The notes: generated from the sequence alone by a model not told the origin. A stretch of 64,000 nucleotides of DNA from Paenibacillus_E qinlingensis (GCF_028746185.1 NZ_JAQIVH010000015.1:62001-126000), one strand, 5' to 3'. Positions 23,654 to 33,428 are shown, counted from the stretch's first letter. Program-made: numbers and translations.

Positions 23654-25180
23654 ATGATGACTAAGAAGAAGCTTCATTGGAAAACAGCGACGAGCTTGTT
23701 GCTCATCGTGGCGCTGAGTGCGGTTGCTACCGCTTGTGGAGAAGGAACAGAAGCTACGCCGACGAAAGAGGCAAGCAAAGGACCTGTAAAGTTAAATATG
23801 ATGTACGAAACAGGTTTTAGCGTGCCTAGTACCTCCGCAGACAGCAACGCTGCCGTTAAATATTTGCAAGATAAGCTAGGTGTCCAGCTCGAATATAACA
23901 TCTATACAAGCGACACGTATAAAGAAAAGCTGCGCGTTCAGGTTGCTTCCGGCGACATTCCAGACATTTTCTCGTGGAATAGTATGGACGGTTTCATCGT
24001 GGGGATGATCAAGTCAGGGCAACTCGTGCCGGTTGATGAGTTGCTCGACAAATATCCGAATTTGAAAAAGCATAAAGATTACGAATTTGCCAAATACGAG
24101 GGCAAGACCTGGGCTTTCGCCAATGTGCGTAATCCCATGACGACAGCAGTTCCGCTGATTCGCAAGGACTGGCTGGATAATCTCGGACTTAAAGTGCCCA
24201 CAACGACTGACGAGCTCTATGAAGTTGCGAAAGCTTTTACGAACAATGACCCAGACAAAGACGGCAAAAAAGATACCTATGGCATCCAGATTAGCTATGC
24301 TAACAACGATTTCGGTAACCTGTGGGGCTTTCAACAGGCTTACGGGATTCAAGATTCGTGGATTAAACAGGATGGTAAGTATGTTCCTAACTTTGCAACA
24401 CCGGTCTACAAAGAGTATTTAACTTGGCTCGCCAAAGCATTCAAGGAAGGGCTAATTGATCCTGACTTTGCGGTGACTGACGGGAAAACGGCTAATGCCA
24501 AAGTGACGAATAAAAATCAAGCTGGTATTTATGTCAGCGATATGGACCGTATTAATGAGTTCGAAGCGTATGCGCAAGCAAATCCGAAGGCGGCTTTGGT
24601 TCCATTTGAACCGGTGAAAGGCCCTCATGGCGATCAAGGGATTGGTGCGCGCGTCAATTACGGCGGTCTGTACATTCCGAAGAAAACTGCGGAGGATAAG
24701 GCTAAGCTGGATAAGTTGATGGAGTGGCTCGATTGGGGAGCAGGACCAGAAGGTATGAACTTCTATACGTATGGTGTTGAAGGTGTTCATTATACGATGA
24801 AGGATAACAAGCCAAGCCCAATTAGCGGTATGTTCAACCGCGATGTGCCTGCAGCCTTCTTATACGCGAAACAAATTCAGCCGACGGAAGAGACTTACTT
24901 ACGCAGAGAGCGTTCCGAGACTACCCAACAAATCATTATCGACGGCAATAAAAGACTTGAAAGGTACTTGAAGATGCCGAATGCATCGGCAACCGTATAC
25001 TCGCCAACAGGCTCGAAATATAGCGCAGAAGCGAATACGTTTATTAATACGAATATCGTAAAAGTCATCATGGGCACGATTGATGTGAAAGATTGGGATG
25101 GCATTGTGAAGCAATGGTATGACCGATTTGAAGGAAGTAAATGGCAGGAAGAAATCAATGCGGGTACGGGCGGCAAATAA
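23654..25180 (+). CDS. Extracellular solute-binding lipoprotein (LipO-type), sugar module 2
   Basis: A 508-residue binding protein. Basic N-terminus, hydrophobic core, lipobox VATAC, then a short Thr/Glu linker into the mature domain. It shares with the module 1 protein the YKEKLRVQVASGDIPD region and the DPDKDGKKDTYG loop, so the two are paralogues. AAGGGAG precedes the ATG. It leads the operon with both permeases and should set its sugar specificity, which cannot be read from sequence. Confidence 0.92.
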   Translation: MMTKKKLHWKTATSLLLIVALSAVATACGEGTEATPTKEASKGPVKLNMMYETGFSVPSTSADSNAAVKYLQDKLGVQLEYNIYTSDTYKEKLRVQVASGDIPDIFSWNSMDGFIVGMIKSGQLVPVDELLDKYPNLKKHKDYEFAKYEGKTWAFANVRNPMTTAVPLIRKDWLDNLGLKVPTTTDELYEVAKAFTNNDPDKDGKKDTYGIQISYANNDFGNLWGFQQAYGIQDSWIKQDGKYVPNFATPVYKEYLTWLAKAFKEGLIDPDFAVTDGKTANAKVTNKNQAGIYVSDMDRINEFEAYAQANPKAALVPFEPVKGPHGDQGIGARVNYGGLYIPKKTAEDKAKLDKLMEWLDWGAGPEGMNFYTYGVEGVHYTMKDNKPSPISGMFNRDVPAAFLYAKQIQPTEETYLRRERSETTQQIIIDGNKRLERYLKMPNASATVYSPTGSKYSAEANTFINTNIVKVIMGTIDVKDWDGIVKQWYDRFEGSKWQEEINAGTGGK

Positions 25181-25228
25181 GCCGTCCTTTCCCCCGTACT
25201 GCCCGTGCAACGATAAGGAGGGGTTGTT

Positions 25229-26194
25229 GTGTTATCACAGGTGGGAAAGGGCATCGTTTCAGAAGTACAGTCGGACTCGGTCAGATCACGAGGAAGCAGA
25301 TTGAGGAGAAAGCTATGGTCTGACCGCTACATGTACTTACTGGCCCTGCCCGGTATATTGTTTATCCTACTATTCGATTACGTACCTATGTACGGCATTC
25401 TGATGGCTTTTCAGGATTATAATCCGTTTAGCGGTATTTCTCACAGTGAATGGGTGGGTTTCGAGCACTTTGAACGATTGTTTCATCATCCTGATTTTTG
25501 GATGGTGCTGCGCAATACGCTGGTGATCAGCCTACTCAATCTGGTACTGTATTTCCCAGCGCCGGTTGTGATTGCGTTGCTGCTGAACGAAGTGCGTGGA
25601 ACACTCTATAAAAAGCTTATTCAAACCGTTATCTATTTACCTCATTTCGTCTCTTGGGTTGTCGTGTGTTCATTGACTGTGACGTTGATGAATTCGCAAG
25701 GCATCGTGACCAAGCTGCTGCATGCGATCGGAATCACGAATGTTCAGCTTCTACTGGATGAGCGCTTATTTTGGGGGATCATTACCCTCCAAAGCATCTG
25801 GAAAGATGCAGGTTGGGGAACAATCATTTTCTTGGCTGCACTTGCTGGGATTAATCCAGAGCTGTATGAAGCGGCACGGGTTGATGGTGCTAATCGCTGG
25901 CAGCAGATGAAAGCCATTACGATTCCAGCGCTAATGGGGACGATTGTCGTGCTCCTGCTGCTCCGGATGGGCAGTATCATGAATTTATCTTTTGACCAAT
26001 TGTTTATTATGGGTAACCCCATGGTCAACAATGTAGCTGAAGTGTTCGACACGTATGTGTTTAAAGTCGGGGTTCTGCAAGGCAATTTCAGCTTTGCGGC
26101 CGCGGTTGGGTTATTCAAATCGCTGGTAGGTCTTGTTCTGATCTTAGGATCTAACTTCTTGGCCAGAAAAACCAGCGATAACTATTTGTTCTAG
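25229..26194 (+). CDS. Carbohydrate ABC permease, LplB/YteP type, module 2
   Basis: A 321-residue permease with about six helices and the EAA loop YEAARVDGANRWQQMKAITIP. GTG start, AGGAGGGG upstream. It is the partner of the next gene, which follows after 13 bp. The sequence parallels the module 1 LplB protein through IPHFVSWVVV-type and TGWGTIIFLAALAG-type segments. Confidence 0.93.
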   Translation: MLSQVGKGIVSEVQSDSVRSRGSRLRRKLWSDRYMYLLALPGILFILLFDYVPMYGILMAFQDYNPFSGISHSEWVGFEHFERLFHHPDFWMVLRNTLVISLLNLVLYFPAPVVIALLLNEVRGTLYKKLIQTVIYLPHFVSWVVVCSLTVTLMNSQGIVTKLLHAIGITNVQLLLDERLFWGIITLQSIWKDAGWGTIIFLAALAGINPELYEAARVDGANRWQQMKAITIPALMGTIVVLLLLRMGSIMNLSFDQLFIMGNPMVNNVAEVFDTYVFKVGVLQGNFSFAAAVGLFKSLVGLVLILGSNFLARKTSDNYLF

Positions 26195-26207
26195 GAGGGA
26201 ATGTCCC

Positions 26208-27071
26208 TTGAAATTACGTAAAGGCTTCAACTGGTTCGAAGGGCTTAACTGGCTCATGCTCGGGTTGCTGGCTTTGCTGATGGTCTTTCCGTTCTGGAGT
26301 GTGCTCGCCATGTCCTTCTCAAAACCGGAAGCCGTCTATGAAGGCTTGTTCCTGTTATGGCCTAAGGGCTTGACGAGTGTGGCTTATTCCGCTGTGTTTT
26401 CCAATACGTTATTCCTTCGTGCACTTAAGAACTCAATTATTGTAACGGTTGCGGGCACTGCGTTGAGTATGCTATTGACCATCTCACTTGCGTATCCACT
26501 ATCGAAAAAAGCGATCATCGGCAGCTCAACTATGCTCTTTCTTGCGTTCTTCACAATGCTGTTCAGCGGGGGGATTATACCGACCTATATGCTGGTGAAG
26601 GAGCTGGGCATGCTTAACTCACTATGGTCCTTGATTGTGCCTAGTGCGCTTAGTGTGTTCAATCTGATGATAATGGTCAGCTTCTTCCGGTCGGTGCCGG
26701 CGGAATTAGAGGAATCAGCCAAAATTGACGGGTCTAATGATATCGGCATTCTAGCACGCATTATTATCCCCATTTCGCTTCCTGTTATCGCCACACTGAC
26801 CTTGTTCTATGCTGTCTCGAAATGGAATATTTTTTTCCAGGCAGTCATGTTCAATGGAAATCCCGAGCAGATAACACTGCAGGTGCTCCTGCGCCAAATG
26901 TTGCTGCAAACGACTAGCGAAGCTGTAGATGCATCAAGTAATATTCCCAATATTGGCGCTTCCATTAAAATGGCTATGATTATTATCGCGACAGTACCGA
27001 TTCTCGTCATCTATCCATTTTTGCAAAAGTACTTTGCCAAAGGCGCCATGATCGGTTCTATTAAAGGCTAG
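26208..27071 (+). CDS. Carbohydrate ABC permease, YtcP/LplC type, module 2
   Basis: A 287-residue permease with TTG start (TAGGAGGG nine bases upstream). EAA loop EESAKIDGSNDIGILARIIIP and C-terminus QKYFAKGAMIGSIKG. It completes the membrane channel. The MFS gene follows after 20 bp, so the operon very likely continues. Confidence 0.92.
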   Translation: MKLRKGFNWFEGLNWLMLGLLALLMVFPFWSVLAMSFSKPEAVYEGLFLLWPKGLTSVAYSAVFSNTLFLRALKNSIIVTVAGTALSMLLTISLAYPLSKKAIIGSSTMLFLAFFTMLFSGGIIPTYMLVKELGMLNSLWSLIVPSALSVFNLMIMVSFFRSVPAELEESAKIDGSNDIGILARIIIPISLPVIATLTLFYAVSKWNIFFQAVMFNGNPEQITLQVLLRQMLLQTTSEAVDASSNIPNIGASIKMAMIIIATVPILVIYPFLQKYFAKGAMIGSIKG

Positions 27072-27091
27072 TGAAAGGAGCCGATCTTAAC

Positions 27092-28291
27092 ATGCCTGCA
27101 CCACAAAATACCACCAAATCAGCCATGTTTGGTGTGTTGTTAGCTATTAGTCTTGTTCACTTATTCAACGATGCCCTACAGGCTGTGATTCCAGCAAGCT
27201 TCCCGATCTTAAAGGGAAGCTTGCAGCTTTCTTTTGCCCAACTGGGCTTTATCACCTTGATGTTAAATCTGACTTCCTCTGTTTTGCAGCCGTTCGTCGG
27301 CTTGTACACAGATAAATATCCAAAGCCCTATTTATTGCCGCTGTCTATGGTGGCTTCTCTTAGTGGCATGATCGCACTTGCCTTTGCACCTTCTTATCTG
27401 TGGGTTTTATTTTCAGTTGCACTTGTCGGTCTAGGTTCGGCAGTTTTCCACCCGGGGGCATCAAGGGTAGCTCATATGGCGGCAGGACCTCGCCGTGGCT
27501 TGGCGCAGTCGATTTATCAAGTCGGTGGCAATGGTGGTCAGGCGCTTGCACCTATATTGGCGTTGATTACGATCTACCCCTTTGGGCAGCGAGGCTCGCT
27601 ATGGTTTACCTTGGCAGCTGCTGCTGGCTTCGTTGTACTCTTATACATTACTGGAAAGTTCAAGAATCAACTGGTTATTGGCAGAACGAAGGCAACCCCA
27701 GAGAAAACTTCGATGTTGTCTGGACAACGTCGGAAGATCGTTACGGCAGTTACTTTGGTTGTTCTATTAATCTTCGGCCGCTCTTGGTATGGTGCGGGGA
27801 TTACCAACTATTTTATCTTCTATTTGACAGAGACCTATCATCTTAGTGCCAGCTCGGCTCAAGTGTACATATTCGTTTATTTGGGCGCGGGGGCTGTAGG
27901 GACATTTCTTGGCGGGCCAGTAGCAGATCGTTTCGGACGTACAACGGTCCTGTGCGCACTACTTGTTTCGCTGCCATTTACACTTATTCTTCCTTATGCT
28001 GGCCCGATATGGTCCTATCCACTGCTCGCAATCATTGGCATGATCCAAATGTCGAGCTTTTCCGTCGCTGTTGTGTATGTGCTGGAGTTAATTCCTGGCC
28101 GTGTCGGGACGATGTCAGGTCTTATCACCGGTCTTGCCTTCGGTATGGGCGGCCTTGGTTCCGTTGCCTTAGGCGGGTTAATCGATGCTACCAGTTTATC
28201 GTCTGTTATTAAATTAACATCCTTTTTACCCCTACTGGGCTTGCTTGCTCTAGCACTACCATCAAATCGCAAAAGAAGCTTAACGCTTTAA
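27092..28291 (+). CDS. MFS transporter, Fsr (fosmidomycin resistance)-like
   Basis: A 399-residue, 12-helix major facilitator. The N-terminus SLVHLFNDALQAVIPASFPILK and the loop YTDKYPKPYLLP, with GSAVFHPGASRVAHMA, are typical of the Fsr/YfcJ-like group of drug or sugar exporters. The ATG at 27092 (AAAGGAG nine bases upstream) is preferred to the GTG overlapping the permease stop. Its place in the sugar operon suggests efflux of a sugar-derived product rather than drug resistance, but that is inference. Confidence 0.88.
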   Translation: MPAPQNTTKSAMFGVLLAISLVHLFNDALQAVIPASFPILKGSLQLSFAQLGFITLMLNLTSSVLQPFVGLYTDKYPKPYLLPLSMVASLSGMIALAFAPSYLWVLFSVALVGLGSAVFHPGASRVAHMAAGPRRGLAQSIYQVGGNGGQALAPILALITIYPFGQRGSLWFTLAAAAGFVVLLYITGKFKNQLVIGRTKATPEKTSMLSGQRRKIVTAVTLVVLLIFGRSWYGAGITNYFIFYLTETYHLSASSAQVYIFVYLGAGAVGTFLGGPVADRFGRTTVLCALLVSLPFTLILPYAGPIWSYPLLAIIGMIQMSSFSVAVVYVLELIPGRVGTMSGLITGLAFGMGGLGSVALGGLIDATSLSSVIKLTSFLPLLGLLALALPSNRKRSLTL

Positions 28292-28327
28292 TCTATCTTG
28301 CGTGTATATCTAAGGAGGATCTCTACG

Positions 28328-29047
28328 ATGCCTGAATATGCTTTCGTCACTGGTGCAGAAAGAGGGATTGGCGCGGCATTGGTGAGGCAGTTGCTGCTCC
28401 ATGACTTTACGGTCATTGCCGGCACCTATTTAAAGGAATATGATGAGATATCAATCCTGAAACAAACGTATCCCGATCGTTTATATCAAGTCGAATTGGA
28501 CGTTTCTTGCGAGGATAGCGTTCGAAACGCCAGTAACTTCGTATCGGGAATAACTGATTCGTTGGATATTTTGATCAATAATGCAGCTATTATTGGCAAC
28601 AAAACGGCAACTATTACGGATGCCATTGATTTTGAGGGTATTCAGCAGGTATACAACGTTAATGTGCTGGGCGCGCTACGCATGTCGAATCAATTGATTG
28701 AACCGCTGATGAACAGCGGGCATAAGCTTATTGTTAACATTTCCTCGGAAGCTGGGAGTATCGGTCAGTGCCATAGGACGGGATGGTTCGCCTATGCGAT
28801 GTCTAAGTCTGCGCTCAACATGCAGTCTGCCTTAATTCATAACCAGATCAAAGTCGAAGGGGGCCAAGTGCTCATTCTTCACCCCGGCGCTGTCCAAGGG
28901 CGTTTAAGTGGGGCTCTGAATGCCAAATCGCCACTAACGCCGGACGATTCAGCAGTCAACATGATCAAGCTGATTCTGGGTCATGCCGATTACATGGATC
29001 AGCATCCTGCTTATCTTAATTATTTGGGTGAGCGGCAGCTGTGGTAG
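28328..29047 (+). CDS. Short-chain dehydrogenase/reductase, sugar module 2
   Basis: A 239-residue classical SDR: TGAERGIGAALV, LINNAAIIG, catalytic Ser in NISSEAGSIG, and YAMSKSAL. AAGGAGG precedes the ATG. Paralogue of the module 1 SDR. It sits between the MFS and ThuA-like genes and likely oxidises or reduces an imported sugar derivative. Confidence 0.9.
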   Translation: MPEYAFVTGAERGIGAALVRQLLLHDFTVIAGTYLKEYDEISILKQTYPDRLYQVELDVSCEDSVRNASNFVSGITDSLDILINNAAIIGNKTATITDAIDFEGIQQVYNVNVLGALRMSNQLIEPLMNSGHKLIVNISSEAGSIGQCHRTGWFAYAMSKSALNMQSALIHNQIKVEGGQVLILHPGAVQGRLSGALNAKSPLTPDDSAVNMIKLILGHADYMDQHPAYLNYLGERQLW

Positions 29048-29074
29048 AAAGAAAAGAAAGGGATAAAGATCACT

Positions 29075-29713
29075 ATGCCATCTAACTTACTCGTACTTGG
29101 CCATTATACGAATCCTAAGCACCATCCGCTGTACGATGTTGACATCGAATTGCAAGACATTCTCGGCCGTGATTGGCATGTCGTTTGTACAGAGGACTAC
29201 GATGTTCTCTTGCCGGAGCGCATCGCTGCCTTTGATGTCGTCATCTCGTACACGGACTGCTGGAGAACCAGCATTACAGATGATCAGGCGGAAGGCCTGC
29301 TTGGCTTCGTTACGAGCGGTGGCGGACTGTTGGCCTTGCATAACGGCATTTCTTTACAGCACCGGTTCGATCTTTGTCAGTTAATCGGGGGCTTTTTTAC
29401 AGGACACCCGCCGTTTCGGGATATCACCATCCGTCCAGCCTCCAGTGCTTCGGAGCATCCGATCACTCAGGGCATTGGGGCTTTTACCATTGCGGACGAG
29501 CCGTATCAGTTTAGGTTCATTCCACATCATGATAAGACTGTCTTGCTCGAATACGACCAAGAGGATCAAGTTGTCCCGGCAGCTTGGGCCCATCGCTTCG
29601 GTTTTGGGCGTGTCGTTTACCTGATGCCCGGGCATCAGGCGGAATCGTTCAGACACCCTGTGTATCGGGAGATCATTCGAAACAGCAGTCAGTGGTTGGT
29701 TGGTGCGAGGTAG
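29075..29713 (+). CDS. ThuA-like (trehalose utilisation) family protein
   Basis: A 212-residue cytosolic protein with a class I amidotransferase-like fold: DYDVLLPERIAAFDVVISYTD, LLGFVTSGGGLLALHNG and a C-terminal RVVYLMPGHQAESF. ThuA proteins in rhizobia take part in disaccharide catabolism with ThuB dehydrogenases, so pairing with an SDR and ABC sugar transporter fits. The chemical step is not known from sequence. It is the last gene of the operon, followed by a hairpin terminator. Confidence 0.82.
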   Translation: MPSNLLVLGHYTNPKHHPLYDVDIELQDILGRDWHVVCTEDYDVLLPERIAAFDVVISYTDCWRTSITDDQAEGLLGFVTSGGGLLALHNGISLQHRFDLCQLIGGFFTGHPPFRDITIRPASSASEHPITQGIGAFTIADEPYQFRFIPHHDKTVLLEYDQEDQVVPAAWAHRFGFGRVVYLMPGHQAESFRHPVYREIIRNSSQWLVGAR

Positions 29714-29720
29714 GATCAAT

Positions 29721-29775
29721 AAACAAAGAGGCTGTCCCATAAGTAGATTCGTCTACTCAAGGACGGCTTATTTGT
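29721..29775 (+). terminator. Terminator-like hairpin after the module 2 operon
   Basis: Outer arms ACAAAGAGGCTGTCC and GGACGGCTTATTTGT, with an inner AGTAGA/TCTACT stem closed by TTCG. The T run is short. The outer arms look like those of other long hairpins in this genome (48493-48548 and 58311-58365). Confidence 0.65.
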
Positions 29776-30056
29776 GTAGCGTACAGGATGGCCACCGTTT
29801 CCATCGTTGATCAAATAGTTAATGACTTTGCGCAAGAGGAACCTGGATGCCTTATTTGGTTGAAATCGGCTGAAATCGAATCCAGAGAGAACGTAGATGC
29901 GCTAATTGGCCGATTTTCGTTATTTATTGCTTTTTTTGGCAAAATAGCGCCTTGTAGTTCCCCTCCCATGATGATTTGGCCTATTATTCAACAATTAGGA
30001 CATCCTCGTTCCCTTTCGAGGGAGGACGTAGGGGACGGTCCTTTTGTCCATTCAAC
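29776..30056. other. Non-coding stretch without a recognisable gene
   Basis: About 280 bp. A frame can be opened from 29788 but its product resembles nothing and overlaps the PaiB-type gene end. A GC-rich hairpin-forming stretch (GTCCTC/GAGGAC-type arms, about 30000-30035) lies just past the stop codon of the convergent gene and may end its transcript. This could be a decayed insertion; no transposase remnant could be read. Confidence 0.4.
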
Positions 30057-30668
30057 TCATTCTTTGTGTAGGTTCCCCTTCATTAGCACAGCGATCTGCT
30101 GCTCCAAGTCTCCCTTGCGCTCAAGCTCTCGAATAATGCGCTCCTGGCGCTCGATCGGCTGATTCTGGCTGAGTTTGGCCTTGCCTTCGATGCTGGAAAT
30201 CGGAAGCTTGAAGGTTTGTATCCCTTTGCTCAGCCCAGCAATAAAGTGAGGATCAACGCTAGGCAAGTCGTATGAGCTGTCTGTGCGCTCGTACTTGCTG
30301 GTTAGCTGCTGCAAGACACATAGAACTTCATCATCGTCATGTATGAGCTCGACCTTGCCATAGACGTGAACAGCCGTATAATTCCACGTGGGTACAGCGG
30401 CAGGCGTTCCATACCAAGAAGGCGAGATATAGCAGTGGGGACCTTGGAAAATCACCAAAATCTCTTGTCCCTCGATATCCATCCACTGTGAATTGGAGCG
30501 AGCGAAATGCCCATATAGGCAATGCTCCTCTGAACGCAAAAGTAAGGGGATATGGGTCGCGAAGGGACGCCACTGATGATGCGAAACGATCGTAGCGAAG
30601 CTATGCGCTTCTATGAGGTCGTACATTTTCGACAAGTCTTCTATTTTAAAATGGGAGGGTGTGTACAT
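30057..30668 (-). CDS. PaiB-type FMN-binding negative regulator
   Basis: A 203-residue protein of the PaiB family: MYTPSHFKIED start, ATHIPLLL, GHFARSNSQW, FQGPHCYISPSWY and NYTAVHVYGKVEL. Family members have a split-barrel flavin-binding fold. B. subtilis PaiB, with PaiA, affects protease and sporulation genes, although an enzymatic role is possible. No PaiA-type gene is adjacent. A weak ribosome site (GGGAGG) precedes the ATG. Confidence 0.9.
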   Translation of the reverse strand: MYTPSHFKIEDLSKMYDLIEAHSFATIVSHHQWRPFATHIPLLLRSEEHCLYGHFARSNSQWMDIEGQEILVIFQGPHCYISPSWYGTPAAVPTWNYTAVHVYGKVELIHDDDEVLCVLQQLTSKYERTDSSYDLPSVDPHFIAGLSKGIQTFKLPISSIEGKAKLSQNQPIERQERIIRELERKGDLEQQIAVLMKGNLHKE

Positions 30669-30872
30669 GGCTGCACCTGCTTTGTTTTAGCTTTGTAGCA
30701 ATAGTATAGCAATCACTATGGTACATAAAAAGTGCCAATTTTGTTTGTTTTGATTAGACCACTTGAACGATTTTATTTATTGGTTTATGTTGCTTACGAA
30801 TCGTGTACAGGAGGTCACAGCCATCACGTCGAATACCTACCTAACTAAGCATGTAAAAGGAGGCAACAACAG

Positions 30873-31850
30873 ATGGAAAAGGTTCGTTGGGGAATTATCG
30901 GCTGCGGAGACGTTACGGAGGTCAAAAGCGGTCCGGCCTTGCAGAAGGCTGAAGGTTCGGAACTGGTCGCTGTTATGCGTCGCAATGGGGCACTAGCAGA
31001 GGATTATGCGAAGCGGCATGGTGTGGCAAAATGGTACGATGACGCCGCGGCGCTAGTGAACGATCCAGATGTAAATGCGGTCTACGTTGCAACGCCGCCA
31101 GGATTTCATCATGAATATATGTTACTCGCTGCCCAAGCAGGGAAGCCTGTCTACGTGGAGAAGCCGATGGCTAGGAATCACGCAGAGTGTCAAGAAATGA
31201 TCGCGGCTTGCGTAGAAGCGGGTGTGCCTTTGTATGTGGCGTACTATCGCAGAGGGCTTCCTAAATTCGTGGAGATCAAGCGTCTAATTGATAGTGGGGT
31301 CATTGGGGATGTTCGCTTCGTGCAGTCGACATATCTGCAACCAATGAGAGATTATGAAGAGGGACTAGAACCATGGCGCATTCAGCCGGAACTGTCAGGT
31401 GGCGGCTTATTTGTGGATTTGGCAAGCCATGCATTGGATATTCTAGATTATTTGTTGGGACCCATCGGAGAGGTCAAGGGCTTCGCAAGAAATCAAACGG
31501 GTAAGCAACAGGTCGAAGATATCGTGACAACGAGCTATGCATTCGAATCCGGTGTGATGGGTACAGGGGTATGGAGTTTCAACTCATACACTCGCCTAGA
31601 TTTGAATGAGATTGTGGGTAGTCTTGGCAAACTTTCGTTCTCAACATTCAGTGGTGATCTACGCATTGAAACCGCTGATGGTGAGGTTCAAGAACTGACG
31701 ATACCCAACCCTCCGCACGTGCAACAGCCGCTGATTCAGAAGGTTGTCGACGATCTTCGAGGTATCGGACAAAGCCCAAGCACTGGCGTCACAGCCGCAC
31801 GTACCAATCGTGTGATGGACGAGTTGTTGCGCGATTTCTACCGCGCTTAA
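30873..31850 (+). CDS. Gfo/Idh/MocA-family oxidoreductase
   Basis: A 325-residue NAD(P)-dependent sugar/polyol dehydrogenase. The N-terminal Rossmann fold begins RWGIIGCGDVTE. The EKPMARN motif (~97) supplies the catalytic Lys region, and SGGGLFVDLASHALDILDYLLG gives the family His/Asp site. AAAGGAGG precedes the ATG. It is a single gene with its own terminator, 1.1 kb from the ThuA-like gene; ThuB-type partners belong to this family, so a functional link is possible. Confidence 0.92.
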   Translation: MEKVRWGIIGCGDVTEVKSGPALQKAEGSELVAVMRRNGALAEDYAKRHGVAKWYDDAAALVNDPDVNAVYVATPPGFHHEYMLLAAQAGKPVYVEKPMARNHAECQEMIAACVEAGVPLYVAYYRRGLPKFVEIKRLIDSGVIGDVRFVQSTYLQPMRDYEEGLEPWRIQPELSGGGLFVDLASHALDILDYLLGPIGEVKGFARNQTGKQQVEDIVTTSYAFESGVMGTGVWSFNSYTRLDLNEIVGSLGKLSFSTFSGDLRIETADGEVQELTIPNPPHVQQPLIQKVVDDLRGIGQSPSTGVTAARTNRVMDELLRDFYRA

Positions 31851-31861
31851 CCAAATAAACG

Positions 31862-31911
31862 AAAACCCCAGCCTAATGTGAATGCCGTCACATCAGACTG
31901 GGGTTTTCATT
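31862..31911. terminator. Bidirectional terminator between the oxidoreductase and MFS genes
   Basis: AAAACCCCAG...CTGGGGTTTT outer stem with an inner ATGTG/CACAT pairing. A and T runs flank both sides, and the two genes converge on it. Confidence 0.9.
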
Positions 31912-31917
31912 TATGCA

Positions 31918-33405
31918 TTAGGCTTTCGGGCTAGGCGTTGCTACAATAGGAGCAGGTGCCGACGCTGAAGGATTGTCCGGTGCTAAGGAACGCTTGTTAA
32001 GGAACAAGCTGAGCGGTAAAGCGACCAGTACAATAAATGTGGCAAGCAAGTATACATCATTAACACTCATCGTGAATGCATGAGTACCAATTTGCACTTT
32101 GTCCGTCATCCCGCCAGTAGCAAGATCCTTGCTATGTGTTACGGTTTGGGACGATAAAACGGAAGTGAATAGGGCGATCGCGAAAGATCCGAATACGTTA
32201 CGAACCCAGTTATTGATAGATGTTGCATGGCCAGAAAGAGTTCGCGGAATTTGCTCCATTCCTGCATTACTTGCAGGCATCGTAGCGAAGGCAATCCCGA
32301 CGTTTCGAACGATCATCCAGAACACAATATAGCCGCGTGATACGTCTGTACTTAACCAACTAAGTGTGAGCGTACCAACCGCGATTAAAGAAATGCCGAT
32401 AAAAATTAGAATACGAGGCCCGACACTGCTATACAGCTTGCCTACGATTGGCATACAAAGTGCCATGACGAGGGAAGCAGGTAACAGAATTAATCCTGTA
32501 TCCAATGGCGTTACATGCTGAATGTTTTGCAAGAAAATCGGCGTCAGGAAGGTACCTGAGTACAAGCTTATCGTAACAATACTGGAAATAATGAGAGATA
32601 GCGTGTAACGCGAGTTTTTCAATACACGGATGTTCAATAATGGGGAGTCAGCCTTAAGTTCCCTCCAAATGAATAGCAGAAGAACTAGGAAGCCTGTTGC
32701 AAATAGACTGATAACACGGCCTGATGACCATCCCCAAGCATGGCCTTGCGAGAAACCGACGAGCAAGGCAAGAGAGCTGACAACGACAGTCAGTAAGCCG
32801 ATTAAATCGAATCTTTTTGGAACAGAAAGACGGTAATAAGGAATTAATTTGAAAACGAGAAAAATTGCAACAAGCCCGACAGGTACGTTCATGAGGAACA
32901 ACCAGTGCCAGCTCCAATTTTGCAATAACCAGCCGCTCAATGTAGGTCCGATTGCAGGAGCCATCATCGCAGATAAAGACCAGAGGGAAATCGCGATTGG
33001 TTGCTTGTCACGCGGGATAACCTGATACACAATAGTCATAGTAGCCGGCATAATCAAACCGCTGAAAGCTCCTTGAATAATACGGAAAGCAATCAGTGAT
33101 GAAGCATCCCATGCTAAAGCGCATAGGAGTGAAAAGATGGTAAAACCAATCAACGCAATAGCATATAATCGTTTGTAGCTGAATTTCTCCCCGAAATACC
33201 CTGTAATCGGAGCGATTGTACCGCTGGCGAGCATGAAACCAGTAATCGTCCATTGGATTTTGCTCAAATCTGTATGGAAATGATCACTAAGAATCGGTAT
33301 TGCGATATTAATTGTGCTCATACTTAGAATCGAAACGAACGATCCGAAGAAGATAGCAATCATAATTGGCCAGAAGCGTACTTGTTGTAACTCATCCTTA
33401 CTCAA
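31918..33405 (-). CDS. DHA2-type MFS drug exporter
   Basis: A 495-residue transporter with about 14 hydrophobic helices, as in EmrB/QacA-type proton antiporters. Motifs include LSMSTINIAIPILS at helix 1, GYFGEKFSYKRLY (motif A) and motif C-like ALPAIGPTLSGWLL-type sequence (MMAPAIGPTLSG). TTG at 33405 is proposed as start because GTGGAGGG lies seven bases upstream; the ATG at 33429 has no ribosome site. The promoter at 33472-33500 is overlapped by a PadR-type operator and the padR gene is divergent, so drug-inducible derepression is likely. Confidence 0.88.
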   Translation of the reverse strand: MSKDELQQVRFWPIMIAIFFGSFVSILSMSTINIAIPILSDHFHTDLSKIQWTITGFMLASGTIAPITGYFGEKFSYKRLYAIALIGFTIFSLLCALAWDASSLIAFRIIQGAFSGLIMPATMTIVYQVIPRDKQPIAISLWSLSAMMAPAIGPTLSGWLLQNWSWHWLFLMNVPVGLVAIFLVFKLIPYYRLSVPKRFDLIGLLTVVVSSLALLVGFSQGHAWGWSSGRVISLFATGFLVLLLFIWRELKADSPLLNIRVLKNSRYTLSLIISSIVTISLYSGTFLTPIFLQNIQHVTPLDTGLILLPASLVMALCMPIVGKLYSSVGPRILIFIGISLIAVGTLTLSWLSTDVSRGYIVFWMIVRNVGIAFATMPASNAGMEQIPRTLSGHATSINNWVRNVFGSFAIALFTSVLSSQTVTHSKDLATGGMTDKVQIGTHAFTMSVNDVYLLATFIVLVALPLSLFLNKRSLAPDNPSASAPAPIVATPSPKA

Positions 33406-33428
33406 AATAATGCCCTCCACTCTATCCA

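Noticed and set aside
29721..29775. Terminal inverted repeat of an IS1182-like element
   Set aside because: The AGGCTGTCC arm is reminiscent of such ends, but both arms lie within 55 bp and form a plain hairpin right after an operon, so a terminator is simpler.
29788..30162. Forward reading frame after the ThuA-like operon
   Set aside because: No ribosome site, no recognisable product, and it runs into the well-supported PaiB gene on the other strand.
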